Below, piece by piece: positions 1 through 9,237 of a stretch of DNA of 64,000 nucleotides (within the stretch, counting starts at the first letter, position 1; the number at the start of each line of letters is the position of its first letter). The stretch is from contig NZ_QOLD01000070.1 of NCBI RefSeq assembly GCF_003333305.1, forward strand, positions 1 to 64,000, written 5' to 3'. The notes under the pieces were generated by a model that was not told the DNA's origin, did not search any database, and saw only the letters and a list, made by a program, of their open reading frames with translations. Both the position numbers and the translations under genes were made by a program. This DNA comes from Candidatus Colwellia aromaticivorans (GTDB lineage Bacteria > Pseudomonadota > Gammaproteobacteria > Enterobacterales > Alteromonadaceae).

Positions 1-169
1 AAAATTTCAAGCAAATACAATTAAAAATCGTAGGGTACTGTCATTTCTAACTTTAGCCAAACAAGTAATAAAGCAATTCAAAAGGCGTATCACGCTGAAC
101 TATATAGAAAAAAGTTTAAAATACTTCATTTTGAATTACCAAAAAGAAGCGTTCAACTAAAATGGGGAT

Positions 170-359
170 CCCTCAGCCCTATGGGGGTGTCTGAGCAAAT
201 CATGTTATTCGTTGCATCTCTTTTTAAGGACGCTACATGGATGTAGCTTATTAGTGAATGCAGGAGCACATTCTCCTGAATAACCATTAATAAAAAGATG
301 CGCCTTGATCATGAATCGCTCATACATCCTGAAACGCACATTTTGAGGTATCACGGGTA
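170..359. repeat. MITE family 1, left-truncated copy
   Basis: The right end reads ...TCACGGGTA and is followed by a TA. The stretch 'CATTAATAAAAAGATGCGCC' just inside it is shared with the copy at 41197-41458. The left boundary is approximate because the left end is missing or degenerate. The copy abuts the stop codon of the rhodanese gene. Confidence 0.55.
229..280 (+). repeat. Double-hairpin mini-element, copy 1
   Basis: Hairpin 1 is GCTACAT-GG-ATGTAGC (232-247). Hairpin 2 follows after a short AT linker, with arms GTGAATG and CATTCTC. It sits where the copy at 41197 has only a few bases (AAGGGAG before CAACCATTAA), so it looks like an insertion into the MITE loop. Confidence 0.6.
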
Positions 360-363
360 TAGA

Positions 364-708
364 CTAAAATACACAACAAATATCATCTAACATGGAAGTA
401 ACCACCCAAACATTTTTGTAGCCCACACGCGTTAATTGCTCAGCCGCAAAGGTAGCTCTTGCACCCGTAGCACAATGAATGAAAATAGCTAAATTTTCAT
501 CAGGATGCATTTGTAGCATTTTCATTTCTAACAAACCACGGGGAATGTTGATGGTATTTTCACCCGCTTTTTCAGCAAATTCAGCAGGCTCTCTAACATC
601 AATAATAAGGCCATTTTCAGCCTTACATTTAACAGCAGCATCTGCCGCTGTAATAGTATTAAGCGACTGTCTCGCTTGGGCAATCACTTCAGGGATAGTT
701 TTTAACAT
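364..708 (-). CDS. Rhodanese-domain sulfurtransferase
   Basis: A single rhodanese domain of 114 residues. Such proteins carry sulfane sulfur as a persulfide on the active-site cysteine. The loop C79-A-T-G-A-R84 has the CxxGxR form of an active rhodanese, and 'IDVREPAEFA' is the usual CH2A-type motif. An upstream in-frame ATG exists at 756, but the start at 708 is preferred because AAGGAA lies just before it. No signal peptide is visible, so it is probably cytoplasmic. It lies 51 bp downstream of a DUF2892 membrane protein gene on the same strand. In E. coli YgaP these two domains are fused in one protein; here they are separate neighbouring genes. The stop codon lies 5 bp from a MITE end. Confidence 0.85.
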   Translation of the reverse strand: MLKTIPEVIAQARQSLNTITAADAAVKCKAENGLIIDVREPAEFAEKAGENTINIPRGLLEMKMLQMHPDENLAIFIHCATGARATFAAEQLTRVGYKNVWVVTSMLDDICCVF

Positions 709-759
709 AGTTATTCCTTGATTTTTTCTCATTAATTTCAATTTGACACTAATCACTAA

Positions 760-969
760 CTAATCACTACAGCTAGCATTATTGTCCTTCAAACCGAGTT
801 TTTTCAAAATTGTCATCATTAAACACCATTTAGTAAATGATGATTGTAGTAGATTTACGCCAATAAAAGCAGTAAACCATAACCAATTTTGCGAGTAAAA
901 GTGAGTAAGCAGTAATGAAATTAAAATCATAATACCTGCGACAAAACGAAGTGCTTCATTGACCGTCAT
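760..969 (-). CDS. DUF2892 (YgaP-like) inner-membrane protein
   Basis: A 69-residue protein with two hydrophobic segments (about 7-22 and 27-43) and the pattern 'NLLQSSFTKWC' followed by LKKLG, typical of the DUF2892 domain that forms the membrane part of YgaP. The function of the domain alone is not established; with the rhodanese downstream it probably belongs to sulfide or persulfide handling. It is divergent from an ArsR-family regulator gene and likely co-transcribed with the rhodanese gene. Confidence 0.75.
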   Translation of the reverse strand: MTVNEALRFVAGIMILISLLLTHFYSQNWLWFTAFIGVNLLQSSFTKWCLMMTILKKLGLKDNNASCSD

Positions 970-1000
970 AATATATCCTCCAAACTGATTCCTTCGAACT

Positions 1001-1022
1001 AAATAAACATGAATGCTTATTT
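1001..1022. promoter_or_regulatory. Candidate operator between DUF2892 gene and arsR
   Basis: An inverted repeat with arms AAATAA and TTATTT and inner CAT/ATG pairs lies in the divergent intergenic region, where an ArsR-family repressor would act on both promoters. A second, weaker inverted repeat (ACTGAA...TTCAGT, 1100-1123) lies just before the arsR start. Assignment to the neighbouring regulator is inference from position. Confidence 0.4.
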
Positions 1023-1134
1023 GCTAATTTAACATTGTCTAATTTATGTTTTTCTTATTAATATATATTAGCCTTTACTAAATTAAAGTTCAATAGTAGA
1101 CTGAAGTATATTAAATATTCAGTTTGGGGCTTAT

Positions 1135-1440
1135 ATGACAAACGATAAAACTAAATTACTAGAGAATGCTCAATACGTTTCCGCTATTTTAAAACAGTTA
1201 GCTAACCCCTACCGTTTAATCATTTTATGCTCTTTAGCAAACAGTGAGCTTACTGTTGGCGATTTAAATGAGCAGGTTGATCTTTCACAATCTGCACTTT
1301 CCCAACATTTAGCTAAACTAAGGGAAAGCAAAATAGTGACCACGAGACGTGAATCACAAACAATTTACTATCGAATTTCCAATCCAAAAATAAAGGGTTT
1401 ATTAGAAATTTTACAGCAACAATTTTGTGAAGATATTTAA
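1135..1440 (+). CDS. ArsR-family regulator, BigR/SqrR/YgaV type
   Basis: A 101-residue winged-helix repressor with recognition helix around residues 44-68 ('SQSALSQHLAKLRESKIV'). It has only two cysteines, C32 in the helix after 'NPYRLIIL' and C98 near the C-terminus. They are 66 residues apart, the spacing known for the persulfide-sensing pair of BigR and SqrR (C42/C108 and C41/C107). The metal-binding ELCVCD motif of ArsR/SmtB is absent. The divergent DUF2892-rhodanese pair and the downstream RND pump are its likely targets. Role as a sulfane-sulfur sensor is inferred from the cysteines and context. Confidence 0.8.
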   Translation: MTNDKTKLLENAQYVSAILKQLANPYRLIILCSLANSELTVGDLNEQVDLSQSALSQHLAKLRESKIVTTRRESQTIYYRISNPKIKGLLEILQQQFCEDI

Positions 1441-1478
1441 TACCAAATGAAATAATGAATGATTACTTCAATTGGTAT
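1441..1478. repeat. Short inverted repeat with family-2 ends
   Basis: TACCAAATGAA at the left and TTCAATTGGTA at the right form a 38-bp imperfect palindrome directly after the arsR stop codon. The TACCA/TGGTA ends match the second MITE-like family in this window (see 31165-31321). It may be a minimal derivative and could act as an RNA hairpin at the end of arsR. Confidence 0.4.
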
Positions 1479-1568
1479 AAGTCATTCTTATTTGATTAAA
1501 TTATTATCTTCCCATTGCGGCATTAACCCATATACCCGCTCCACATTTTAAAGGACTGCTAACTCATT

Positions 1569-4500
1569 ATGCAGACTCCAACTAATTTTATTGCAAAATT
1601 GATCAGTAGGGTTTTAGCAAGCAAACTACCCTTTATTATTTTGGTTTTATCCATGCTAGCAGGCATGATGGCACTAAATTACACACCACGAGAAGAAGAG
1701 CCACAAATAGTGGTTCCTATGATTGATGTAGTGGTTAACGCTGAGGGTGTTAATGCGCAACAAGTGGAACGCTTAGTCACCACTCCCTTAGAGAAACTTC
1801 TCGCACAGGTAAGTGGCGTTGAACATGTTTACTCCGTTACTAATAACGGCCAAACGGTAGTAACGTTGAGATTTTACGTGGGCGAAAATCGCGAAAATGC
1901 CTTACTAAATACTTATAACAAGCTTCACTCAAATACCAATAGAATTCCAGCCATTGTCACCAACTGGCGGGTACAACCGATAGAAGTAGATGATGTTCCT
2001 ATTATTATGCTTGGTTTGTGGAGTAGTGATAACACCACAGTAGATGACTATGGCTTGCGCCGGTTAGCCGAAGAAGTTTCAACATTTTTACAAGCCATAG
2101 ATAATACCAGTGAAGTGAATATTGTTGGAGGTCGGTCAAGAGAGATACAAGTTAACTTAGCTCCAGAACAAATGACCGCGCGTTCAGTCGCTATCGCTGA
2201 TGTTTTAAATGCTATTCAAGCCTCTAATACTTTACAATATCATGGTAACCTTGCCTTAGAAAATCAGTCATTTCGTCTCGAAAGTGGTGATGTTTTTCGT
2301 GATATAGATACCTTAAAGCAGGCCCCTATTAGTGTTGTTGATGGCAGTGTTATTCTATTAAAAGATATCGCAAATATTACCGATGGCCCAGAAGAACAAA
2401 GTAGTTATACTTGGATTGACTTCGCTAATGGTCATCAACAAAAACACTATGCAAGTCATCATTCAAGTAGTAATGGCGATCATCCCATGGTTACGATCAG
2501 TGTAGCCAAACAACCGGGTAGTAATGCCGTTACCGTAGCTCAAGCGGTACATGATAAAATAGCCGCGTTACAGCAATCAATTTTTCCTCAAAATGTTCAT
2601 GTCGAAGTATTACGTGATTATGGTGAAACGGCTAATGAAAAAGTAAACAACCTCACCACTAGCTTAGCGTTTGCTGTATTTACCGTGGTGGTATTTATTG
2701 CCGTTTTTTTAGGCTGGCGATCCGCTGTTGTTGTTGGCTTAGCCGTACCTATTTGTTATGGCATTACCTTGTCATTAGATTTAGCCTTCGGCTACACTAT
2801 TAATCGTGTCACCTTATTCGCACTCATTTTATCTCTGGGTTTATTAGTCGACGATCCTATTACCGGTGTTGACAATATTGAACGCTATTTAAAGAATAAA
2901 AGTGGTTCTTTGCAAGACAAAATAGTGGCTGCCATCAATGAAATTAGAGTGCCCTTGTTAATGTCTACGTTAACAATCGTATTAGCTTTTATTCCCCTCG
3001 CCTATATAACCGGCATGATGGGACCTTACATGGCTCCCATGGCATTTAATGTTCCCTTAAGTGTTATCAGCTCCACCTTGGTAGCCTTTTTAGTCACCCC
3101 TTGGTTAGCATCAAAATTGATCAAACCAAAATCAGCGGCAGAACTGAATGAGGGTATTGAACAAAACCAAGGCTTCAGCCAATTTTATCGTCGTATGCTG
3201 ACCCCCTTATTAGAAAATAGAAAAAAAGGTAAATTGGTTCTCTGGGTAGTACTCGTACTATTCATCGTTGCTGCCATGTTGCCCGTTATGCGTTTAGTAC
3301 CACTTAAATTATTACCCTTTGACAATAAAAATGAGCTACAAGTTATTATTGATATGCCAGAAAATGCAACGTTGGAACAAACCGCAGCGATGGCTAAAAT
3401 AGTGTCAAAGAAAGCACAGCAATTACCTGAAATTAAAGCAATAGCAAGCTACGTAGGTACGCCATCACCGATAGATTTCAACGGTATGGTTCGTCAATAT
3501 TATCAGCGCCAAGCACCGTACATGGCTGACTTACGCATAATTTTATTGGATAAAACAGCACGGGAACACCAATCTCATGCCATCGTATTAAGATTAAGGC
3601 AGCACTTAGCGGCACTTAGCACTGACGGCGTAAATATTAAAGTAGTGGAAGTGCCACCCGGACCACCCGTATTGAGCACGTTGGTTGCCGAGCTTTATGG
3701 AGACGAATTTACTCAATACAGTGAATTACAACAAGCAGCAAAAATTGTTGAGCATAGATTAAAACAAGAGCCCTATGTGGTTGAAGTAGATTCAACGGTT
3801 GGTAGTGACCAACCAAGGGTGCGCTTTGTTAGTGATAAAATAAAAGCCGCTTTATCTGGTATTTCTACGGCGAATATTAACCAGGCTCTAGCAGTCGCTA
3901 ATACAGGGGAAATTGCTGGTTACCTACATGTAGATGATGAAGCAACTCCACTCGCAATTAAAGTACAATTACCGATTGAACAACGAGAAACACTCGCTGA
4001 TTTTTATCGTTTAACCATCAAGGGGCAAGCGGGTATTGTACAAAAAACCACGCCTCAAGGTATCGATATTGCACCGCAGTCACTTGTTTCATTAGGCGAA
4101 TTAGGACAATTCGAACAGCAAATAAATGATAAAGCTATTTTTCATAAAGACTTAAAACCCGTTGTCTATATTACCGCTGATATTTCAGGAAGAACGCCTG
4201 CGGCTATCATTGCTGATGTAAGTAGTGATCTACAAAGCGCTTCTGCCAGCAGTAATATCGCCAAAAACAACAACGCAACAACAGAGCCAAATGATTGGAC
4301 CAACCGCACTTTTCTAACAAGCGGCGGTGGTCAGTTATGGCAACTACCCGACAACATCACCTTATCTTGGCGTGGTGAAGGAGAATGGAGTATTACCTTA
4401 CGTGTTTTTATCGACATGGGTATTGCTTTTGCCTTTGCACTCACCGCTATTTACCTTGTTCTTAGAATTCAAACAGGCTCAGCAGCATTATCTGGCATTA

Positions 4501-5000
4501 TTATGTCAGCAATACCATTAACCGTTATTGGTATTATGCCGGGGTTCCTTTTGCTTAATCAATTTGGTGAACGTGAAATAGCTAACGCTCCTGAACCCGT
4601 ATTATTTACCGCAACCGCCATGATAGGCATGATTGCGTTAGCTGGCATAGTTGTTAGGAATTCATTAATTTTAATTGAGTTTATTACTCAAGCACGTAAT
4701 CGAGGAGAACCGATTAAAGAAGCACTAATTCAAGCTGGTTCTGTGCGTATGCGACCTGTCCTCTTAACTGCAGGAACCACTTTGTTAGGTAATTTAATTA
4801 TCACCCTCGATCCCGTCTTTAGCGGTTTAGCTATCGCTATTATTTTTGGCATAATTTCTTCAACCATCTTTACACTACTCGTTGTTCCTATTGTCTACTT
4901 ATTAGTTTTTGACAATGAACAATTAAACCAAATCAACACAGCTGATAAAAAAAATCCAACAACTAGCTCTATGAACAAATCAACTAAGGCGCAGGTATAG
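1569..5000 (+). CDS. RND-family efflux pump, inner-membrane subunit
   Basis: A 1143-residue proton-driven transporter of the AcrB/CusA superfamily. It has an N-terminal membrane helix (about 17-36), a large periplasmic loop, helices around 365-500, a second periplasmic loop and a final helix block from about 965. The paired aspartates of the proton relay are at D428-D429 in 'GLLVDDPITGVDNIER'. It is about 100 residues longer than typical members, with polar insertions near residues 285-310 (His/Ser rich) and 880-925 (Asn/Ser/Ala rich). The adaptor gene starts 2 bp downstream, so the two are one operon. No outer-membrane channel gene is nearby. The substrate cannot be read from sequence; the position behind a BigR-like regulator suggests a link to sulfur stress. 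Confidence 0.9.
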   Translation: MQTPTNFIAKLISRVLASKLPFIILVLSMLAGMMALNYTPREEEPQIVVPMIDVVVNAEGVNAQQVERLVTTPLEKLLAQVSGVEHVYSVTNNGQTVVTLRFYVGENRENALLNTYNKLHSNTNRIPAIVTNWRVQPIEVDDVPIIMLGLWSSDNTTVDDYGLRRLAEEVSTFLQAIDNTSEVNIVGGRSREIQVNLAPEQMTARSVAIADVLNAIQASNTLQYHGNLALENQSFRLESGDVFRDIDTLKQAPISVVDGSVILLKDIANITDGPEEQSSYTWIDFANGHQQKHYASHHSSSNGDHPMVTISVAKQPGSNAVTVAQAVHDKIAALQQSIFPQNVHVEVLRDYGETANEKVNNLTTSLAFAVFTVVVFIAVFLGWRSAVVVGLAVPICYGITLSLDLAFGYTINRVTLFALILSLGLLVDDPITGVDNIERYLKNKSGSLQDKIVAAINEIRVPLLMSTLTIVLAFIPLAYITGMMGPYMAPMAFNVPLSVISSTLVAFLVTPWLASKLIKPKSAAELNEGIEQNQGFSQFYRRMLTPLLENRKKGKLVLWVVLVLFIVAAMLPVMRLVPLKLLPFDNKNELQVIIDMPENATLEQTAAMAKIVSKKAQQLPEIKAIASYVGTPSPIDFNGMVRQYYQRQAPYMADLRIILLDKTAREHQSHAIVLRLRQHLAALSTDGVNIKVVEVPPGPPVLSTLVAELYGDEFTQYSELQQAAKIVEHRLKQEPYVVEVDSTVGSDQPRVRFVSDKIKAALSGISTANINQALAVANTGEIAGYLHVDDEATPLAIKVQLPIEQRETLADFYRLTIKGQAGIVQKTTPQGIDIAPQSLVSLGELGQFEQQINDKAIFHKDLKPVVYITADISGRTPAAIIADVSSDLQSASASSNIAKNNNATTEPNDWTNRTFLTSGGGQLWQLPDNITLSWRGEGEWSITLRVFIDMGIAFAFALTAIYLVLRIQTGSAALSGIIMSAIPLTVIGIMPGFLLLNQFGEREIANAPEPVLFTATAMIGMIALAGIVVRNSLILIEFITQARNRGEPIKEALIQAGSVRMRPVLLTAGTTLLGNLIITLDPVFSGLAIAIIFGIISSTIFTLLVVPIVYLLVFDNEQLNQINTADKKNPTTSSMNKSTKAQV

Positions 5001-5002
5001 TC

Positions 5003-6079
5003 ATGACTCACACGAAAGCAGATAAAAGCACGATACAAAAAATACTTATTCCTGTGATAGCCGTAACTATTCTTCTGTTAATGGTGGCATGGCTTGCCGG
5101 ATCATTTAATGAAAAAGTATCACCGGGATTGAATAATAAAATAAGCGCGGCAAAGATTGAACAGCAAAAAATCTATACTCTCGTGGCCAGTAAAAATACC
5201 ATTTTCGAGCCGGTAGCTGCGAGTCTTGAAGCAAAACAAGCAACCATTATTTCCGCTAGAATTTTAGCGCGTATTGAAAAAATAAACAGTAGAGCAGGCG
5301 ACCTTGTAAAAAAAGGTGACCTATTAATTCAATTAGAGCAAAACGACTTACAATCGCAAGTGTTACAAGCCAAACAAACTGTTAATGCGATGCAAGCTAG
5401 AGTTAAAGAAGCGAAACAAAACTTTGATCGCGCTGTTGAGTTATTTAAAACAAAACTAGTTTCTGAATTTGAATTAGATAAAAATCGCGCCTCTTATCAA
5501 ACTATTCATGCTGAATTAACCGCAGCTCAACAAGCCTTTTCTCAAGCACAAACAACCTTAAGTTATGCCACTTTGATAGCGCCAATTGATGGACGCATAG
5601 TTGACCGTTTTGCTGAGCCCGGCGACACAGCTCAACCGGGAGTCAAATTATTATCATTGTATAACCCGTTATCTTTACGCGTAGAAGCACAAGTACGTGA
5701 GCAGCTTGCGTTAACATTAAGCAATGGGCAAGAGATAGAAATTGAATTACCCAGCGTAAATAAAACAATTATGGGTGAAATAGAAGAAATAGTCCCTGCG
5801 GCAAACACGGGTTCACGAAGTTTTTTAATTAAAGCACGTATTACTTACCATGAAAATTTATTACCTGGCATGTACGCACGTATGTTAATTCCCGCAGGCG
5901 AACAAATCCAGTTAACGATTCCCGCAATCAACGTTGCTCACGTTGGCCAACTAGATTTTGTTTGGCTTAATGTTGATGGTAAAATTCAACGTCGCTTCGT
6001 TAGATTAGGTAAAGAAAAAAATGGCAGGGTCACGGTAATTTCAGGCTTAATGGCTGGAGATGAAATAATAACACCTTAA
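5003..6079 (+). CDS. RND periplasmic adaptor (HlyD/MFP family)
   Basis: A 358-residue membrane fusion protein with one N-terminal membrane segment (about 14-33), a split lipoyl domain around residues 70-110 and 185-210, a coiled-coil hairpin between them (Gln/Ala/Lys rich, about 110-175) and a C-terminal beta-barrel region. 'APIDGRIVDRFAEPGDT' is the usual second lipoyl half. It would bridge the upstream RND pump to a TolC-type channel encoded elsewhere. The gene order pump-then-adaptor is the reverse of acrAB. Confidence 0.88.
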   Translation: MTHTKADKSTIQKILIPVIAVTILLLMVAWLAGSFNEKVSPGLNNKISAAKIEQQKIYTLVASKNTIFEPVAASLEAKQATIISARILARIEKINSRAGDLVKKGDLLIQLEQNDLQSQVLQAKQTVNAMQARVKEAKQNFDRAVELFKTKLVSEFELDKNRASYQTIHAELTAAQQAFSQAQTTLSYATLIAPIDGRIVDRFAEPGDTAQPGVKLLSLYNPLSLRVEAQVREQLALTLSNGQEIEIELPSVNKTIMGEIEEIVPAANTGSRSFLIKARITYHENLLPGMYARMLIPAGEQIQLTIPAINVAHVGQLDFVWLNVDGKIQRRFVRLGKEKNGRVTVISGLMAGDEIITP

Positions 6080-6400
6080 ATACAATTTTTTGATAAAGAT
6101 TTAAACTTGTTAATTTACTATTAATAGCTATCAGCATCTTGATTTGAAAAATAGTCCTAATTATCTCTTAAATATTTAAAGGCTAAACTACAGCATTCAT
6201 TAAGTTTGGTGCTTTTTATTTCTAATGGCTTATTCATTACATTTAACAGTATTAGACGACGGCATATTAGTACTGATCATGAATACTTAATTTCAGCTTA
6301 AATAGTTTTAACTGAAATCATCTAATCACATTTGCTTGCCTAGCCCCTTTACCCTAAAATATCGACAATTATAATTATCTTCAAATAAAAAGGTATCTAC
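6080..6400 (+). promoter_or_regulatory. Intergenic region with likely ettA promoter
   Basis: A 321-bp AT-rich gap with no gene seen. A plausible sigma-70 promoter is TTGCTT (6332-6337), a 17-bp spacer, and TAAAAT (6355-6360), about 40 bp before the ettA start. AAAAAGG at 6386-6392 is the likely ribosome-binding site. Confidence 0.45.
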
Positions 6401-8080
6401 ATGGCTCAGCCGTTACCAGATAAATTCATCATGACGATGAATCGAGTTTCTAAAGTAGTTCCACCAAAGCGTACTATTTTAAAAGACATTTCTCTTTCAT
6501 TTTTTCCTGGTGTTAAAATAGGGGTTTTAGGTTTAAACGGTTCTGGTAAATCGACCCTACTTCGCATAATGGCCGGTGTTGATACTGAATTTGAAGGTGA
6601 AGCTACGGCATTAGCTGGCACTAATATTGGTTATTTACCGCAAGAACCAATCCTTGATGAAACGAAGACGGTTAGAGAAATCGTTGAAGAAGGCGTTGCT
6701 ACCGTTAAAAATGCGTTAGCACGTCTTGACCAAGTCTATAACGAATACGCTGAAGAAGGTGCTGACTTTGATAAGCTAGCTAAAGAGCAAGGCGAGCTAG
6801 AAGATATTATTAATAGCAACGATGGTCATAATATTGATAACGTACTTGAACGTGCAGCTGACGCCTTACGTTTACCTGAATGGAATCAAGTAATTAAAGT
6901 ATTAAGTGGTGGTGAACGTCGTCGTGTTGCCCTTTGTCGTTTATTACTACAAAAACCTGACATGCTACTGCTTGATGAACCAACTAACCATTTAGATGCT
7001 GAATCGGTTGCTTGGTTAGAGCGTTTCTTACATGACTACCCTGGCACTGTGGTAGCAATTACCCATGATAGATACTTCTTAGATAATGTTGCTGGTTGGA
7101 TCTTAGAGCTTGATAGAGGACACGGTATTCCTTATGAAGGTAACTACTCTTCATGGTTAGAGCAAAAAGATGCGCGTCTTGAGCAAGAAAGTAAAAGCGA
7201 AAGTGCATTACAAAGAACCATCAAACAAGAGCTTGAATGGGTACGTTCAAACCCGAAAGCGCGTCAATCAAAAAGCAAAGCCCGTATGGCACGTTTTGAA
7301 GAGCTTAATAGCCAAGCTCATCAAAAACGTAATGAAACCAACGAACTTTATATTCCACCTGGGCCACGCTTAGGCGATAAAGTACTCGACGTTAATAACT
7401 TAACAAAATCTTTTGGCGATAGAGTACTCATTGATGACTTAAGCTTTAGCGTTCCTAAAGGTGCCATCGTAGGTATTATCGGACCAAACGGTGCGGGTAA
7501 ATCAACACTATTCAAAATAATGTCAGGTGCTGAAAAACCAGATTCGGGAAATGTAGAGCTTGGTGATACTGTTAAGCTTGCCAGTGTTGATCAGTTCCGC
7601 GATGACATGGACAACAGCAAAACTGTTTACCAAGAAATATCTCAAGGCCATGAAATTTTACAAATTGGTACTTTTGAAATCCCAAGCCGTGCTTATGTTA
7701 GTCGTTTTAACTTTAAAGGTAACGATCAACAAAAGATCATCGGTGACTTATCTGGTGGTGAGCGTAACCGTGTTCATTTAGCCAAACTTGTGCAAACAGG
7801 TGGTAATGTATTGCTCCTTGATGAACCAACAAACGATCTAGATGTTGAAACGCTACGTGCACTTGAAGAGGCCTTATTAGAGTTCCCTGGTTGTGCTATG
7901 GTTATTTCACATGACCGTTGGTTCTTAGACAGAATAGCGACTCATATTTTAGATTATCGTGATGAAGGTCAAATCAACTTCTATGAAGGTAACTTCACTG
8001 ATTATGAAGCTTGGTTGAAGAAAACATTAGGACCTGCGGCTACCGAGCCACACAGAATTAGATATAAAAAAATAGGTTAA
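6401..8080 (+). CDS. ettA: Energy-dependent translational throttle protein EttA (ABC-F)
   Basis: A 559-residue ABC-F protein with two ATP-binding cassettes and no membrane segments. Walker A motifs are GLNGSGKS (44-51) and GPNGAGKS (second half). Both signatures are present (LSGGERRRV, LSGGERNRV) and both Walker B/H-switch regions read 'LLLDEPTN'. The charged linker between the cassettes contains 'KARQSKSKARMARFEELN', as in EttA. EttA binds the ribosomal E site and gates entry into the elongation cycle according to ATP/ADP ratio. Length agrees with E. coli EttA (555). Followed by a strong terminator, so it is monocistronic. Confidence 0.95.
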   Translation: MAQPLPDKFIMTMNRVSKVVPPKRTILKDISLSFFPGVKIGVLGLNGSGKSTLLRIMAGVDTEFEGEATALAGTNIGYLPQEPILDETKTVREIVEEGVATVKNALARLDQVYNEYAEEGADFDKLAKEQGELEDIINSNDGHNIDNVLERAADALRLPEWNQVIKVLSGGERRRVALCRLLLQKPDMLLLDEPTNHLDAESVAWLERFLHDYPGTVVAITHDRYFLDNVAGWILELDRGHGIPYEGNYSSWLEQKDARLEQESKSESALQRTIKQELEWVRSNPKARQSKSKARMARFEELNSQAHQKRNETNELYIPPGPRLGDKVLDVNNLTKSFGDRVLIDDLSFSVPKGAIVGIIGPNGAGKSTLFKIMSGAEKPDSGNVELGDTVKLASVDQFRDDMDNSKTVYQEISQGHEILQIGTFEIPSRAYVSRFNFKGNDQQKIIGDLSGGERNRVHLAKLVQTGGNVLLLDEPTNDLDVETLRALEEALLEFPGCAMVISHDRWFLDRIATHILDYRDEGQINFYEGNFTDYEAWLKKTLGPAATEPHRIRYKKIG

Positions 8081-8150
8081 TCACTACGTGAAAATAGCCA
8101 TTACTACTAACTTAGTAAATTTTCTGTGATTAGTTGATAAACTTATTATA

Positions 8151-8188
8151 AAAAGCCAGTTAAAATTTTGATTTTAACTGGCTTTTTT
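8151..8188 (+). terminator. Rho-independent terminator after ettA
   Basis: The stem AAAAGCCAGTTAAAAT pairs with ATTTTAACTGGCTTTT around a 4-base loop and is followed by a T tract. The 16-bp stem is symmetrical enough to work in both directions. Confidence 0.85.
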
Positions 8189-8264
8189 ATGCCCTGTAAC
8201 TTTGTACTTTTCAATAAAAGGGAGTTATGCTAAAGACACATAATACTAAAATGTAATAGTTAAA

Positions 8265-8627
8265 ATGGAAGATAGAAGACAATTTACTCGCATTTTATTT
8301 TCAATAAGTGCAGAGATAGAAATTGAAGATAAGACATACCCTGTATCCATTCATGATATATCACTTAATGGTGCTCTAGTTACTGCCATAGACAGTGAAA
8401 ACTCATTAAAAGGTAAACTAGGTACTTTAAGCTTTTTTCTGTCTGATAATGAATCAGAAGTGACCATGAACATTACTATTGTTCACGAAGAAGAAAACGA
8501 AACAGGTTTGCAGTGTAATGCTATTGATATTGACAGTGTTACTCACTTACGTCGCTTAATTGAACTAAATTTAGGTGATAGCGAACAACTAAACAAAGAG
8601 CTTAGCCAATTGTCTCGTACGAATTAA
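8265..8627 (+). CDS. Small PilZ-domain protein
   Basis: A 120-residue protein that is almost entirely one PilZ domain, the cyclic-di-GMP receptor fold. The two binding motifs are present: R5-Q-F-T-R9 (RxxxR, preceded by R4) and D31-I-S-L-N-G (DxSxxG). No signal peptide, membrane helix or output domain is seen, so it would act by binding a partner. It lies between the ettA terminator and gcvR; 63 bp separate it from gcvR. The target process (motility, adhesion, exopolysaccharide) cannot be read from the sequence. Confidence 0.85.
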   Translation: MEDRRQFTRILFSISAEIEIEDKTYPVSIHDISLNGALVTAIDSENSLKGKLGTLSFFLSDNESEVTMNITIVHEEENETGLQCNAIDIDSVTHLRRLIELNLGDSEQLNKELSQLSRTN

Positions 8628-8690
8628 TTTTATTTTCCTCTTACCAGAACTCATATTAACAACACCCATTACCGCATTTAAGGAAACCTT

Positions 8691-9194
8691 ATGAACCATC
8701 TTGTTATTTCTTGTATTGGCCCAGATAGAACGGGTATCGTTGACACTTTATCTACAATTATTAGCCGTCATAATGGTAATTGGCAAGTGAGTAGCTTGCA
8801 CCATTTGTCAGGTTTTTTTGCTGGTGTAATTGAAGTGGCTGTGGATGAAAAAAACACTCAAGTATTAACCTCTGACCTTAAAAACATAGCAGGTTTAAGC
8901 TGCCAAATAGAGTTAGCTGAGCCAAACTCATCACAAGTAAGCACTAACTTAGTCTTAGAATTAACCGCTAATGATAGAGCGGGTATAGTGCAAGAAATTT
9001 CATCAGTGATTCACCAACAGGGTGGAAATTTAATTAAACTTGTTAGTTCGCAATCAAGTGCTCCACATACAGGCCAACTAATGTTTAAAGCAAAAGTGCA
9101 AGTAGCAATGAAAGACGATAATCTAGATGACTTAATTAGTGCTTTAGAGCATATTGCTGACGATCTAATGGTAGATATTACTAAGTCATCTTAA
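8691..9194 (+). CDS. gcvR: GcvR-like tandem ACT-domain protein
   Basis: A 167-residue protein made of two ACT domains (about 1-80 and 92-160). Both begin with the glycine-cleavage-repressor type motif: 'GPDRTGIVDTLSTII' and 'NDRAGIVQEISSVI'. In E. coli GcvR binds glycine and antagonises the activator GcvA at the gcvTHP promoter. There is no DNA-binding domain, as in E. coli GcvR. AGGAAAC just before the ATG is the likely ribosome-binding site. It is convergent with phoR, 43 bp away. Confidence 0.8.
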   Translation: MNHLVISCIGPDRTGIVDTLSTIISRHNGNWQVSSLHHLSGFFAGVIEVAVDEKNTQVLTSDLKNIAGLSCQIELAEPNSSQVSTNLVLELTANDRAGIVQEISSVIHQQGGNLIKLVSSQSSAPHTGQLMFKAKVQVAMKDDNLDDLISALEHIADDLMVDITKSS

Positions 9195-9237
9195 TGTAGA
9201 TGCGTGACAGGGAGCGCGTAGTGAGTTTAAAAATACA

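Larger units (their letters stand above)
1..363. other. Intergenic left edge with truncated MITE copy
   Basis: No gene could be supported here. From about base 170 to 359 the sequence matches the right-hand part of the 260-bp MITE family, ending in GGGTA at 359 followed by TA at 360-361. The left terminal repeat was not found, so this copy looks truncated. It carries the double-hairpin mini-element at 229-280. The frame open from 34 to 246 has no start before base 181 and runs into repeat sequence, so it was not called. Confidence 0.5.

Noticed and set aside
34..246. Open frame at the left edge, first thought to be the tail of a transposase
   Set aside because: A correct frame check showed stops before base 34, no start before 181 and an ending in repeat sequence.
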